Position numbers and translations under genes: made by a program. DNA of 64,000 nucleotides from Fontibacterium universale (GTDB taxonomy: Bacteria; Pseudomonadota; Alphaproteobacteria; Pelagibacterales; Pelagibacteraceae): NCBI GenBank assembly GCA_965236175.1, contig CBDEAT010000005.1:44463-108462 (forward strand). The letters run 5' to 3'. The notes beneath the pieces are model-generated. The model searched no databases and was not told the origin of the DNA. It saw nothing but the letters and a program-made list of their open reading frames with translations. Numbering within the stretch: the first letter of the stretch is position 1; each line of letters opens with the position of its first letter. Shown one piece after another: positions 1-8,051 of this stretch.

Positions 1-263
1 GTTGTGCTAATAAATTTATTTATTATAACTTTTCGAGCTTTACGATCTTTTTTTAATTTATATTCAAATTGCATAGCTTTTTTTTTTGATAATAATTTTT
101 TTTTAAAAATTAATATCCATTTTCTGCCTCTTGTAAATTTAGCACCTTTACCACTGTTATGAAGTTGAAGTCTTTTTTTTAAATTATTTGTCCAACCTAC
201 ATAAGTAATAATTTTTTTATTATTAAAATTTGCAATTAAATAAACGTAAAATTTTTCTAGCAC
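1..263 (-). CDS. GIY-YIG family endonuclease-like protein, partial (runs off the window)
   Basis: An open frame of 87 codons starts at a GTG directly after the gpsA stop codon (TAA then GTG, no spacer) and leaves the window at its left edge. The start VLEKFYVYLIANF, then TYVGWTNNLKKRLQLHN and GKGAKFTRGRKW, match the small YhbQ/UPF0213-type GIY-YIG proteins: the first YVY stands for GIY, YVG for YIG, and the Arg of KKRL is the usual catalytic Arg. Family members are single-domain nucleases of about 80-100 residues whose cellular role is poorly defined. The abutting start suggests translational coupling to gpsA. The C-terminal Glu cannot be confirmed because the gene may be a few codons short here. 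Confidence 0.75.
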   Translation of the reverse strand, partial: MLEKFYVYLIANFNNKKIITYVGWTNNLKKRLQLHNSGKGAKFTRGRKWILIFKKKLLSKKKAMQFEYKLKKDRKARKVIINKFIST

Positions 264-1289
264 TTAATAGAAAAGTTTTTTATCAATTTTGAATTTAGTA
301 TTATTAATTAAAGCTTTTATAAATGAAGTCATTAATGGGAGCTCTTTGACTGTAAAATCTTTAATAATTTTATTTCCAATATCAAAAATAAGATCTGCAC
401 CTTCAACCGTTTCTTTTGGCATTTTACTCTTTTTTGCATTTTTATATGTCATTCCCATTCCGATAAATTTACCCATTTTTGAATTTCTGCCTCCTGTGCA
501 GCTAACATACAAGTCCCCAACACCTGCTAAATCCATTACCGTAGTTTCATGGCCGCCTATCTTTTTAATAAAATAACACATCTCTATTATTGACTGATTA
601 AATAAAGCTGCTGCAGTGTTAAGATTTTTATTATCTTTTTCATTTTTTAAATTAATTCCCATAGACGTTCCAACTATCATTGCATAAATATTTTTAATGC
701 CACCACAAGCAGCAACACCCATTATGTCTTTTGAACAGTTAATCTTATAATAAGACGTTGATATCATTTTAGATAATTTTCGAACTACAGAAATATCTCT
801 GTTTGCAAAAATAACATTAGTAAAGACTCTATTAGATAAATCTGATGCCAAACAAGGTCCAGCGGCAACAGAAATTTTCAATTTTTTACTTACTCTTTTT
901 GATAAAATATTTTTTATAGTGTCTGGATATACTTCGTAATGATTTTTTTTATTAACATGTAATCCTTTTGTTAAAATTAAAATTTGCTGATTATTTTTAA
1001 TTTTTTTCAATTGTTCAGCTGCCCAGGAAATTCCTTTTGAACTTACACCTAAAACTATTAGATCAGCGTCTTTTATTAAATTGCTAAAACTGTCGAATTT
1101 ATAAAGTTTTACATTATTTGGGATTTTAGATTTTAATGTTGGATGAATATTTTTATTAGACTTAATAATATCGATAAAATCATCTTCTAAATAAGTGCCT
1201 ACAATTGACACTTGATGATTATTATCGCTGCAAGGAAAGGCAAAAGCAGTGCTCATCGAGCCTGCTCCTAAAATTAAAATTTTAGCCAT
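264..1289 (-). CDS. gpsA: NAD(P)-dependent glycerol-3-phosphate dehydrogenase
   Basis: Reduces dihydroxyacetone phosphate to sn-glycerol 3-phosphate, the backbone for phospholipid synthesis, in the cytoplasm. The 341-residue product has an N-terminal Rossmann motif (GAGSMSTAF, residues 8-16), the ILTKGL motif, AAGPCLASDL corresponding to the family's SGPSFA region, GIKNIYAM with the catalytic Lys, and the C-terminal GVGDLYVSCTGGRNSKMG with the substrate-binding Arg-Asn. Length is normal for GpsA. The glycine-rich loop and the AGPCLA segment depart from the usual GAGAWGTALA and SGPSFA, so it is a divergent member; another 2-hydroxyacid-type dehydrogenase is less likely given the C-terminal motif. 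Sits downstream of tRNA-Arg, which lies only 12 bases away on the same strand. Confidence 0.88.
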   Translation of the reverse strand: MAKILILGAGSMSTAFAFPCSDNNHQVSIVGTYLEDDFIDIIKSNKNIHPTLKSKIPNNVKLYKFDSFSNLIKDADLIVLGVSSKGISWAAEQLKKIKNNQQILILTKGLHVNKKNHYEVYPDTIKNILSKRVSKKLKISVAAGPCLASDLSNRVFTNVIFANRDISVVRKLSKMISTSYYKINCSKDIMGVAACGGIKNIYAMIVGTSMGINLKNEKDNKNLNTAAALFNQSIIEMCYFIKKIGGHETTVMDLAGVGDLYVSCTGGRNSKMGKFIGMGMTYKNAKKSKMPKETVEGADLIFDIGNKIIKDFTVKELPLMTSFIKALINNTKFKIDKKLFY

Positions 1290-1301
1290 AATTTATAAAA
1301 T

Positions 1302-1378
1302 TGGCGCGCCCTAAAGGATTCGAACCTCTGACCCTCGGTTTAGAAAACCGATGCTCTATCCAGCTGAGCTAAGGGCGC
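1302..1378 (-). tRNA. tRNA-Arg (anticodon TCT)
   Basis: Read on the minus strand, the 5' acceptor strand GCGCCCT pairs with AGGGCGC, followed by discriminator G and an encoded CCA (1302-1304). The D arm (AGCTCAGCTGGATAGAGC), the anticodon stem-loop CGGTTTTCTAAACCG with TCT, and the T arm with GGTTCGAATCC are all present. Length is 77 with CCA. It decodes AGA, the dominant Arg codon in such AT-rich genomes. It lies between gap and gpsA. Confidence 0.96.
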
Positions 1379-1434
1379 AACTAAATTTAAAGTAGTTTTA
1401 ACAATTATTTTTTTTTAATCAATTTGTTAATGAT

Positions 1435-2466
1435 TTAAGCTTTCATTAAAGCAATAGAGGTATCTAGCATTCGATTTGAAAAACCCCACTCATTATCATA
1501 CCAAGCCAATACTTTAACTAACTTGCCATCGCTTGATACTCTTGTTTGAGTTGAGTCAAAAATACAAGAATAAGGATTATGATTAAAATCTATAGATACT
1601 AATTGTTCAGTATTATACTGAATAATATTTTCATAGCCATTCTTTGCTGCGTCTTTAATAATTTCATTAATATCTTTAACAGATGTTTTTTTCTTTGTTA
1701 CAAAAGTTAGATCTACTAAAGAAACGTTATTAGTTGGAACGCGTACTGACAGTCCATCTAATTTTCCTTCTAACTCTGGTATAACTAATCCAATAGAAGT
1801 GGCCGCTCCAGTTTTTGTTGGTATCATAGATAAAGCTGCTGCTCGTGCTCTTCGTAAATCATTATGATAAGCATCATTTAAAACTTGATCATTGGTATAA
1901 GCATGAATTGTATTCATGATACCTGACTCAATACCCAAGGTATCGTTAAACACCTTTGCAATTGGAGCTAAACAATTAGTGGTACAAGAAGCATTAGATA
2001 CAATTGTATGATTTTTTTTCAGTATTTTATGATTAACTCCATAAACAATTGTTGCATCTGCTTCTTTTCCTGTTCCTGGTGAATATCCAGGACCAGAAAT
2101 TAGAACTTTTTTTGCTCCAGCGTTGATATGCAGTTGAGCATCATCTCGTGAAGTATAACGACCTGTACATTCTAAAACTAAATCGACACCCAAATCTTTC
2201 CAAGATGGTAGATTTTTTGGATCTCTTTTATTTAAAACTTCAATTTTATCTTTATTAATAAAAATACAATTTTCTTTTGAAGAAATATCTTCATTAAATT
2301 TTCCATGTGTAGAATCATATTTTAATAAGTGGGCATTATCCGCTGCATTGCCCGAACCATTTATTGCAATAATTGCTAAATCATGTTTTTTTTTATTCTC
2401 ATAATGAGCTCTTAAAATAGTCCTCCCAATTCTACCAAACCCATTAATAGCAACTTTGATTGTCAT
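1435..2466 (-). CDS. gap: glyceraldehyde-3-phosphate dehydrogenase
   Basis: Interconverts glyceraldehyde 3-phosphate and 1,3-bisphosphoglycerate. The 343-residue protein has the Rossmann motif INGFGRIGR (8-16), the active-site SNASCTTNCLAP with catalytic Cys161, and WYDNEWGFSNRM near the C-terminus. Where NAD-specific enzymes carry Asp at the end of the second strand (VND), this one has Gly37 (AINGSG), and it has RRARAAA rather than RRGRAAA in the later loop. Both point to tolerance or preference for NADP(H), as in plastid and gluconeogenic enzymes; this is inference. It lies two bases downstream of ntrX and upstream of the tRNA-Arg gene. Confidence 0.95.
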   Translation of the reverse strand: MTIKVAINGFGRIGRTILRAHYENKKKHDLAIIAINGSGNAADNAHLLKYDSTHGKFNEDISSKENCIFINKDKIEVLNKRDPKNLPSWKDLGVDLVLECTGRYTSRDDAQLHINAGAKKVLISGPGYSPGTGKEADATIVYGVNHKILKKNHTIVSNASCTTNCLAPIAKVFNDTLGIESGIMNTIHAYTNDQVLNDAYHNDLRRARAAALSMIPTKTGAATSIGLVIPELEGKLDGLSVRVPTNNVSLVDLTFVTKKKTSVKDINEIIKDAAKNGYENIIQYNTEQLVSIDFNHNPYSCIFDSTQTRVSSDGKLVKVLAWYDNEWGFSNRMLDTSIALMKA

Positions 2467-2468
2467 AA

Positions 2469-3812
2469 TTAATTAATACCTAAAGATTTTAGTTTTCTAT
2501 GTAAAGCACTTCTTTCCATTCCAATATAATCTGCAGTTTTAGAAACATTTCCATTATGTCTATTAAGCTGAATCTCAAGATAGTTTTTTTCAAATTTTTC
2601 TCTGGCTTCTTTTAAAGGAAATTGAAATGCATCTTCGTTATTATTTTCTTTAACTGATGAAATTTTCAAAGATTCAGATATAATTTTATCCACATCTTCA
2701 TTTTTCCCAGAAGCTAAGATGACAACTCTTTCTATCAAATTTCTTAATTCTCTAACATTTCCTGGCCAATCATAATCATAAAAAACAGTATTTTTTGAAT
2801 TTATAACAATCGGTTTTAAACCGTTGCTATCTGAAATTCTTTTAACAAAATATTCAATTAAAAAAGGGATATCTTCTTTTACATTTTTTAAATAAGGCGT
2901 TTCTATCGGAATTACATTTATTCTATGAAAAAGATCCTCTCTAAAATTACCATGCGAAATCTCTTCTTTTAAATTTTTACTAGTTGAACAGATGACTCTA
3001 ATATTTACACTAATTTCATTGGCTCCGTTTACTCTATGAAATTTCTGATCGGACAATACTCTTAAAATCTTACCTTGAGTTTGCAACGGAACATCAGAAA
3101 TATTATCAATTAATAACGTACCATTATTAGATTTTTCAAAAATTCCAGATACAATTTTATCATTATTTTCCAAGCCAAATAATTCAAAATCAAAATGACT
3201 TGGATCTAAAATAGCTCCATTTACTACTTTAAATGAATTATCAGATCTTAAAGAACCTTCATGAATAAGCCTACTAACTAATTCTTTTCCAGATCCAGCT
3301 GGCCCAGAGATTAAAATGCGACTATCTGTTTTTGAAAATTTATCTATAGCATTTCTTAATTTTACTATTGTTGATGAATTTCCAATTAATTCATTAGATG
3401 AATAAAGATTTTTTTTTAAAGACTTATTTTCTTTTTTTAAAGAGGAAGTTTCAAGCGCTCTATTAACAAAATTTAATAATCTATCTTTATTAAATGGTTT
3501 TTCTAAAAATTCAAAAGCTCCAAGTTTTATTGAATCAACTGCAATTTTAATATTTGCATGACCAGAAATCATAATAACAGGAACATCAGTATCAATTGAT
3601 TTGATAAATTTTAAAATGTCTATTCCATCTCTATTTTTTTCATCCAACAAAACATCTAAGATTACTAAATCTGGTAATTTTTTTTTTATTTCAAACAATG
3701 CTTTTTCAACAGTGTCTGCTTCTCGAACAAAAAAATTATTTTCTTTTAAGATTTCATGGACAGCAAACCTTATATCTTTTTCATCATCGATTAATAGAAT
3801 TTCATTTTTCAT
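2469..3812 (-). CDS. ntrX: NtrX-type response regulator (degenerate AAA+ domain)
   Basis: Response regulator partner of NtrY. The 447 residues comprise a receiver domain (acidic pocket Asp9-Asp10, phosphoacceptor Asp53 in LVILDV, Lys105 in FLEKPF), an AAA+ domain with Walker A GPAGSGKE (170-177), an arginine-finger region FREDLFHRINV, WPGNVRELRNLIERV, and a C-terminal Fis-type helix-turn-helix (about 411-447, GNVSKTADYIGMERSALHRKL). Two things are missing: the sigma-54 contact loop GAFTGA (the segment after ELFG reads LENNDKIVSG) and the Walker B glutamate (LLIDN, Asn237 where DE is usual). It probably binds DNA without activating sigma-54. The start overlaps the ntrY stop by one base (TAATG). 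Confidence 0.9.
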   Translation of the reverse strand: MKNEILLIDDEKDIRFAVHEILKENNFFVREADTVEKALFEIKKKLPDLVILDVLLDEKNRDGIDILKFIKSIDTDVPVIMISGHANIKIAVDSIKLGAFEFLEKPFNKDRLLNFVNRALETSSLKKENKSLKKNLYSSNELIGNSSTIVKLRNAIDKFSKTDSRILISGPAGSGKELVSRLIHEGSLRSDNSFKVVNGAILDPSHFDFELFGLENNDKIVSGIFEKSNNGTLLIDNISDVPLQTQGKILRVLSDQKFHRVNGANEISVNIRVICSTSKNLKEEISHGNFREDLFHRINVIPIETPYLKNVKEDIPFLIEYFVKRISDSNGLKPIVINSKNTVFYDYDWPGNVRELRNLIERVVILASGKNEDVDKIISESLKISSVKENNNEDAFQFPLKEAREKFEKNYLEIQLNRHNGNVSKTADYIGMERSALHRKLKSLGIN

Positions 3813-5587
3813 TAATTAATCTTAATACTTAATTTAATTTTAGCTCCATTACTCTTTTCTATAAAATTTAAATCACCACCATGTTCATGTAAAATTTTTG
3901 ATACAATTGATAATCCAAGTCCTGAGCCATGTTGTTTTGTTGTAGTTAATGGCGTAATCAAATCTTTTGGTGTAGCTTTAAAGCCAACCCCATTATCTTC
4001 AATTATTATATTAATAAAATCATTACTATTTTCGACTGATATATCAATTATTCCTTGTAAATTTTTATCTAATTCTTGTTTTTCATGAATAGATTCTAGT
4101 GAATTTTTAATGACATTAATTAAAACTCTAGAAATTTGATTTAAATCAAATTCAAAAACTTCCTTGTTACTTTTATAATCTAAATTAAAAATTATTTGTT
4201 TTTCCGATAATTTGTATAAATTAATACTATCTTCTATTAATTTTTTTAAATTATTAGATTTCTTAATGGGATTTGGCATTCTTGCAAAATCCGAGAACTC
4301 ATTTGCTAACTTACCTATATCTTCAACCTGCCTTGATATTATATTTAAATAATTTTCAAAATCAGCTTTATCAACATTAATTTGCTTTAAATACCTATCC
4401 TTAATTCTTTCTAATGAGAGTGTAATTGGAGTTAAAGGATTCTTGATTTCATGAGCAAGTTTTTTAGCTACCATTTCCCATGCTTGATATCTTTCAGATA
4501 AGGCAATTTTATTTTTTTGAGCCTGTATCTCTTGCGTCATTATGTTAAATGTTTGATATAATTTTTTAAAATCATCATCTTCTTTTTCATGTTTTAATTT
4601 TACATCTAAATTTCCCGCAGAGACTTCTTTGGCTGCAAAAATTAATTTAATAATCGGTTTTGAAATTTTGTTAGCTATATTAATTGCATATACGCTAGAC
4701 AACATAATTAGCGAACTAACTATTACAATATATACTACTGCAAAAGTAATTTGAAGACCCAGACTATTAGATTTTAATTTGTAATAGAATGTCGAGGCCT
4801 CTCCTGTTTTTTTTAAAAAATTAACAGTCTCGGGATCAACATATCTAATTGTATATAAAAAAATATTTTCATTACTACTTAATTTTACTAAAGCATTTGT
4901 TTGATTTTTATTAGCGTCTGAGATTAATATTGTTTGTCCATTTTGGGCCATATCTATAAAGGTTTTTAATGGTTTAATAAAATTATTCTTATTATTAAAT
5001 GACGCTGAAAACAGAAGAGTGCCGTCTTTATTTATCAAATAAGATTCTTCAATTTTTCTAAATCTTGTTTGCTGATCAAAATAATTTTGAAAAAGAGGTT
5101 TGTTTTCCGAGTATAAATTAAAATTACGATTTAAATCATTTGCCATTGCTAAGATTTCTCCTTTTATAGAGTTCTGATTCTCTTCAAGATAATTTCTAGC
5201 CACCTCAACTGAGTTATTAACAACATCGTTAACTTTTTTATCAAACCACTTTTCAATACCAAGGTTAAAAAGCATTAAAGAAAAAAAAGCCACAAAAATT
5301 GACGGGATGGCTGTTACAAAAATAAAATATTTTATAAAATTTAAATTTGTACTTAAACCTGTGATTTCTTTAGATTTATAAAAAAAAACTGTGAGCTTTC
5401 TTATAATTAAGAAGAGCAATAAACATATTATCGATATGTTTATTATTAATAGAAGCTGAATGTTATTTTCATTTAACTGAACAAAACTTGTTCCGGAAAA
5501 AGTATAAAGTGTAAAAATCCCAAAAACGATTGAAAGAAAAGTACCAAAGTATAAAAGTAAATTTGAATTTAATATTTTTTTAATCAT
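3812..5587 (-). CDS. ntrY: NtrY-type membrane sensor histidine kinase
   Basis: Membrane sensor kinase of the NtrY family, paired with NtrX; in alphaproteobacteria the pair is linked to nitrogen, redox or envelope control. The 591 residues show membrane segments at about 11-30, 44-63, 86-108 and 278-302, an extracytoplasmic region between the third and fourth, a HAMP linker (about 303-355), the phosphoacceptor His379 in LAHEIKNPLTP, and a HATPase domain with N-box (VINVIKNSLES), DNGVGF and GSGLGLSIV. All catalytic motifs look intact, in contrast to its partner's AAA+ domain. Its start codon is only five bases from the divergent ispDF start, so control signals must overlap the neighbouring coding sequence. 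Confidence 0.92.
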   Translation of the reverse strand: MIKKILNSNLLLYFGTFLSIVFGIFTLYTFSGTSFVQLNENNIQLLLIINISIICLLLFLIIRKLTVFFYKSKEITGLSTNLNFIKYFIFVTAIPSIFVAFFSLMLFNLGIEKWFDKKVNDVVNNSVEVARNYLEENQNSIKGEILAMANDLNRNFNLYSENKPLFQNYFDQQTRFRKIEESYLINKDGTLLFSASFNNKNNFIKPLKTFIDMAQNGQTILISDANKNQTNALVKLSSNENIFLYTIRYVDPETVNFLKKTGEASTFYYKLKSNSLGLQITFAVVYIVIVSSLIMLSSVYAINIANKISKPIIKLIFAAKEVSAGNLDVKLKHEKEDDDFKKLYQTFNIMTQEIQAQKNKIALSERYQAWEMVAKKLAHEIKNPLTPITLSLERIKDRYLKQINVDKADFENYLNIISRQVEDIGKLANEFSDFARMPNPIKKSNNLKKLIEDSINLYKLSEKQIIFNLDYKSNKEVFEFDLNQISRVLINVIKNSLESIHEKQELDKNLQGIIDISVENSNDFINIIIEDNGVGFKATPKDLITPLTTTKQHGSGLGLSIVSKILHEHGGDLNFIEKSNGAKIKLSIKIN

Positions 5588-5592
5588 TTTTT

Positions 5593-6699
5593 ATGAGTTA
5601 TTGCGCAATAATTTTAGCTGCTGGCAAAGGTCATAGATATTCAAAAACTATACCAAAGCAATATACAGTACTCGATAATGAATTAATAATAAATTACTCT
5701 CTTAAAATATTTTCTGAATTAAAACCAATTAAAAAGATAATTTTAGTAATTAATAAGCCCCAATTTACTAAATTTAAAGATCAAGTTTATAAAAATAAAA
5801 AAATTATAATAATCCAAGGAGGAAAAGAAAGGAAAGATTCAGTGCTTCTTGCTCTTTCAAAATTAAAAACAAATAATTATAAAAAAGTTTTAATACATGA
5901 TGCGGCAAGACCATTTATAAAAAAAGTACTTATTAATAAAATTATTAAATTTTCTAAAAAAAATGATGCTGTAATACCGTATATAACAAATGCTGACACA
6001 ATAGTTTTTAAAAACAAAATTCTAGATAGAAAAAAAGTACTGTCTATTCAAACACCCCAATGTTTTTCTTATAAAAAAGTTTTCTCTTTGCATAAAGAAT
6101 TTGTAAATAAAAAATTTAATGATGAATCATCATTATTTTTTTTAAAAAATTTTAAAGTTAAAAAAATACTAGGAGATTATAATAATATTAAAATTACTCT
6201 TAAAAATGATTTAAATAATAAAACAGAACTTTCTTATGGAATTGGCTATGACATTCATAAATTAGAAAAAAATTATAAATTATATTTGGGGGGTATATAT
6301 ATACCTTATTCAATGGGCACAGTTGGTCACTCTGATGGTGATCCTGTCATACATGCTTTAATAGATTCTCTTTTAGGTTCTAAAAAACTAGGGGACATAG
6401 GAACTTTATTTCCAAATAATAAAAAATTTAAAAACAAAAGATCAACTTTTTTTTTAAAGAAAGTAATTAATCTTATTGAAGCAAAAAATATTAAAATTAA
6501 TAACATTGATATTAATATTATTGCTCAAAAACCAAATCTAAAAAAATATAAGAAAATTATATCTATAAATCTTGCAAAAATTTGCAATATTAGTGAAAAA
6601 CAAATAAGCGTTAAAGGAAAGACAACCGATAGACTTGGTAATGTTGGAAAAAATAAAGCAATTGCATGCGAGGTAATAACATCTGTCACAAATAATTAA
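5593..6699 (+). CDS. ispDF: bifunctional IspD/IspF (MEP isoprenoid pathway)
   Basis: Catalyses two steps of the MEP pathway: cytidylylation of 2-C-methyl-D-erythritol 4-phosphate (IspD) and cyclisation to the 2,4-cyclodiphosphate (IspF). The N-terminal half has the nucleotide-binding ILAAGKGHRYSKTIPKQY (7-24) and VLIHDAARPFI; the C-terminal half starts at GIGYDIHKL with the metal ligands Asp and His, then GHSDGDPVIHALIDSLLG, GDIGTLFP and KGKTTDRLG. The fused arrangement is common in alphaproteobacteria. At 368 residues it is close to the usual fusion length. The start is fixed because the first codon is only six codons before the nucleotide-binding motif. Confidence 0.95.
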   Translation: MSYCAIILAAGKGHRYSKTIPKQYTVLDNELIINYSLKIFSELKPIKKIILVINKPQFTKFKDQVYKNKKIIIIQGGKERKDSVLLALSKLKTNNYKKVLIHDAARPFIKKVLINKIIKFSKKNDAVIPYITNADTIVFKNKILDRKKVLSIQTPQCFSYKKVFSLHKEFVNKKFNDESSLFFLKNFKVKKILGDYNNIKITLKNDLNNKTELSYGIGYDIHKLEKNYKLYLGGIYIPYSMGTVGHSDGDPVIHALIDSLLGSKKLGDIGTLFPNNKKFKNKRSTFFLKKVINLIEAKNIKINNIDINIIAQKPNLKKYKKIISINLAKICNISEKQISVKGKTTDRLGNVGKNKAIACEVITSVTNN

Positions 6700-7135
6700 T
6701 TTTAATAAAAAATTTTTTACTTTGTTTGGAATAGGATTTTTACCCATTCCAGGAACAATGGGATCGCTTATTACTATAATAATTTATTATTTATTTTATA
6801 ATTATCTGAATATTATTTTTTTTATATTTTTTATTGTTTTTGTTTTTTTTTATTCATTTTATTTTTTAAACAAAACATTAAATCAATCTTTTTCATCATC
6901 TGACCCCAAGGAAATTGTAATTGATGAGTTTATAGGTCAATCAATACCCTTGCTAATATGTGAAAATAATTTTTTTTTGATAATACTATCTTTTTTATTA
7001 TTCAGACTTTTTGATATTAGTAAACCATGGCCAGCAAGTTATTTTGATTTAAAAATTAAAAATGCAACTGGTGTCATAATGGATGATATAATCGCAGGGT
7101 TATATACATTTTTAGTCATTTATTTATGCATCTAA
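6695..7135 (+). CDS. pgpA: phosphatidylglycerophosphatase A (start uncertain)
   Basis: Dephosphorylates phosphatidylglycerol phosphate to phosphatidylglycerol at the inner membrane. Motifs FGIGFLPIPGTMGSL, DPKEIVIDEFIGQ and the C-terminal GVIMDDIIAGLY are those of PgpA, with several hydrophobic segments between. The first conventional start is a TTG at 6722, which falls inside the conserved LFGIG motif. The frame stays open back to 6680 and reads IINFNKKFFTLFGIG, which fits the usual PgpA N-terminus better, so a rare ATT (6695) or CTG (6683) start overlapping the end of ispDF is likely. The 3' end overlaps pncC by 10 bases. Confidence 0.82.
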   Translation: MNFNKKFFTLFGIGFLPIPGTMGSLITIIIYYLFYNYLNIIFFIFFIVFVFFYSFYFLNKTLNQSFSSSDPKEIVIDEFIGQSIPLLICENNFFLIILSFLLFRLFDISKPWPASYFDLKIKNATGVIMDDIIAGLYTFLVIYLCI

Positions 7136-7614
7136 ATAATCAATTAAAAAAATTAACTGCATTATTAAAAAAAAAAAAATTAAAAGTAGCGGTAGCAGAA
7201 TCCTGCACTGGCGGATTAATTAGTTATAATTTAACAAAAATACCTGGTTCGTCCAAATACTTTATGATGGGCGTAGTTTCTTATTCAAATAAATCAAAAA
7301 TTGACCTTCTTAAAGTGAGACAAAAAACTTTAACAAAATATGGAGCAGTTAGTACAGAAACATGTAAAGAAATGTGTAAAAATTTACTTAAAATTTCCAA
7401 AACAAATATTGCCATATCTGTAACTGGTATAGCTGGTCCAGATGGTGGAACTAAAAAAAAACCTATAGGTCTTGTTTATATAGGTATTTGTAGCAAAAAA
7501 AAATTGGAAATAATAAAATTTAGTTTTAATAAAAAATTATCAAGAATAAATATACAAAATCAAACTTTAATTAAAACGATTAAATTAATAAAAAATCACA
7601 TTAATATTTTATAG
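7126..7614 (+). CDS. pncC: CinA C-terminal domain protein, nicotinamide-nucleotide amidase
   Basis: Stand-alone CinA/PncC domain of 162 residues that deamidates nicotinamide mononucleotide in NAD salvage. Characteristic motifs are VAVAESCTGGLISYNLT (catalytic Ser in ESCTGG), FMMGVVSYSNKSK, LTKYGAVSTETC and VTGIAGPDGGTKKKPIGLV. It overlaps pgpA by 10 bases and so belongs to the ispDF-pgpA unit. Its 3' end overlaps the convergent COQ10-like gene by 14 bases. Confidence 0.9.
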   Translation: MHLNNQLKKLTALLKKKKLKVAVAESCTGGLISYNLTKIPGSSKYFMMGVVSYSNKSKIDLLKVRQKTLTKYGAVSTETCKEMCKNLLKISKTNIAISVTGIAGPDGGTKKKPIGLVYIGICSKKKLEIIKFSFNKKLSRINIQNQTLIKTIKLIKNHINIL

Positions 7615-8050
7615 TTTCTCTCGCTCGTTGTTCAAAAGAATTTAAAATTTTTTCAAACCCATAATTAAAAAACTTACTAAATATAATGTTAATGATAGGG
7701 TTTTTTAATTCAATATCTATAAAAAAATTTACATTACAAGACTTTTTATCAATTGATTCAAATTCCCAAATATTTAATAATTTTTTAATATTTACACTTA
7801 CAGAGGTTACTTCAATCTTTGAATTTTTATTATCGTAAAAAACTTTGCTTGTATAAACTTCTCTAAAAGACTTAAAGCCTATCTCTAAATCTGCAGTAAT
7901 TTTTAAGTCTTCTTTATTTTTATCACTTGTTAGAATTTTTGAATTAATACACCAAGGTAAAAAAATTTTATAATCGTCAATTTTTAAAACTAATTCTATA
8001 AGATCCTTTTTAGAATAATTAAATATTTTTGTAATTTTTTTAACGGGCAA
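7601..8050 (-). CDS. COQ10/RatA-type START-domain protein (ubiquinone-binding)
   Basis: A 149-residue single-domain protein of the polyketide cyclase/START superfamily as found in Coq10 and RatA. Supporting features are the N-terminal FNYSKKDLIELVLKIDDYKIFLPWC, the middle ADLEIGFKSFREVYTSKV and the C-terminal FEQRARETI, where the FxxRA ending is typical of the family. Such proteins help ubiquinone reach respiratory complexes; the E. coli homologue was also reported as a ribosome-associated toxin, which is less likely to be the role here. It lies one base after lipA and ends inside the convergent pncC gene. Confidence 0.85.
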   Translation of the reverse strand: MPVKKITKIFNYSKKDLIELVLKIDDYKIFLPWCINSKILTSDKNKEDLKITADLEIGFKSFREVYTSKVFYDNKNSKIEVTSVSVNIKKLLNIWEFESIDKKSCNVNFFIDIELKNPIINIIFSKFFNYGFEKILNSFEQRARETIKY

Positions 8051-8051
8051 T

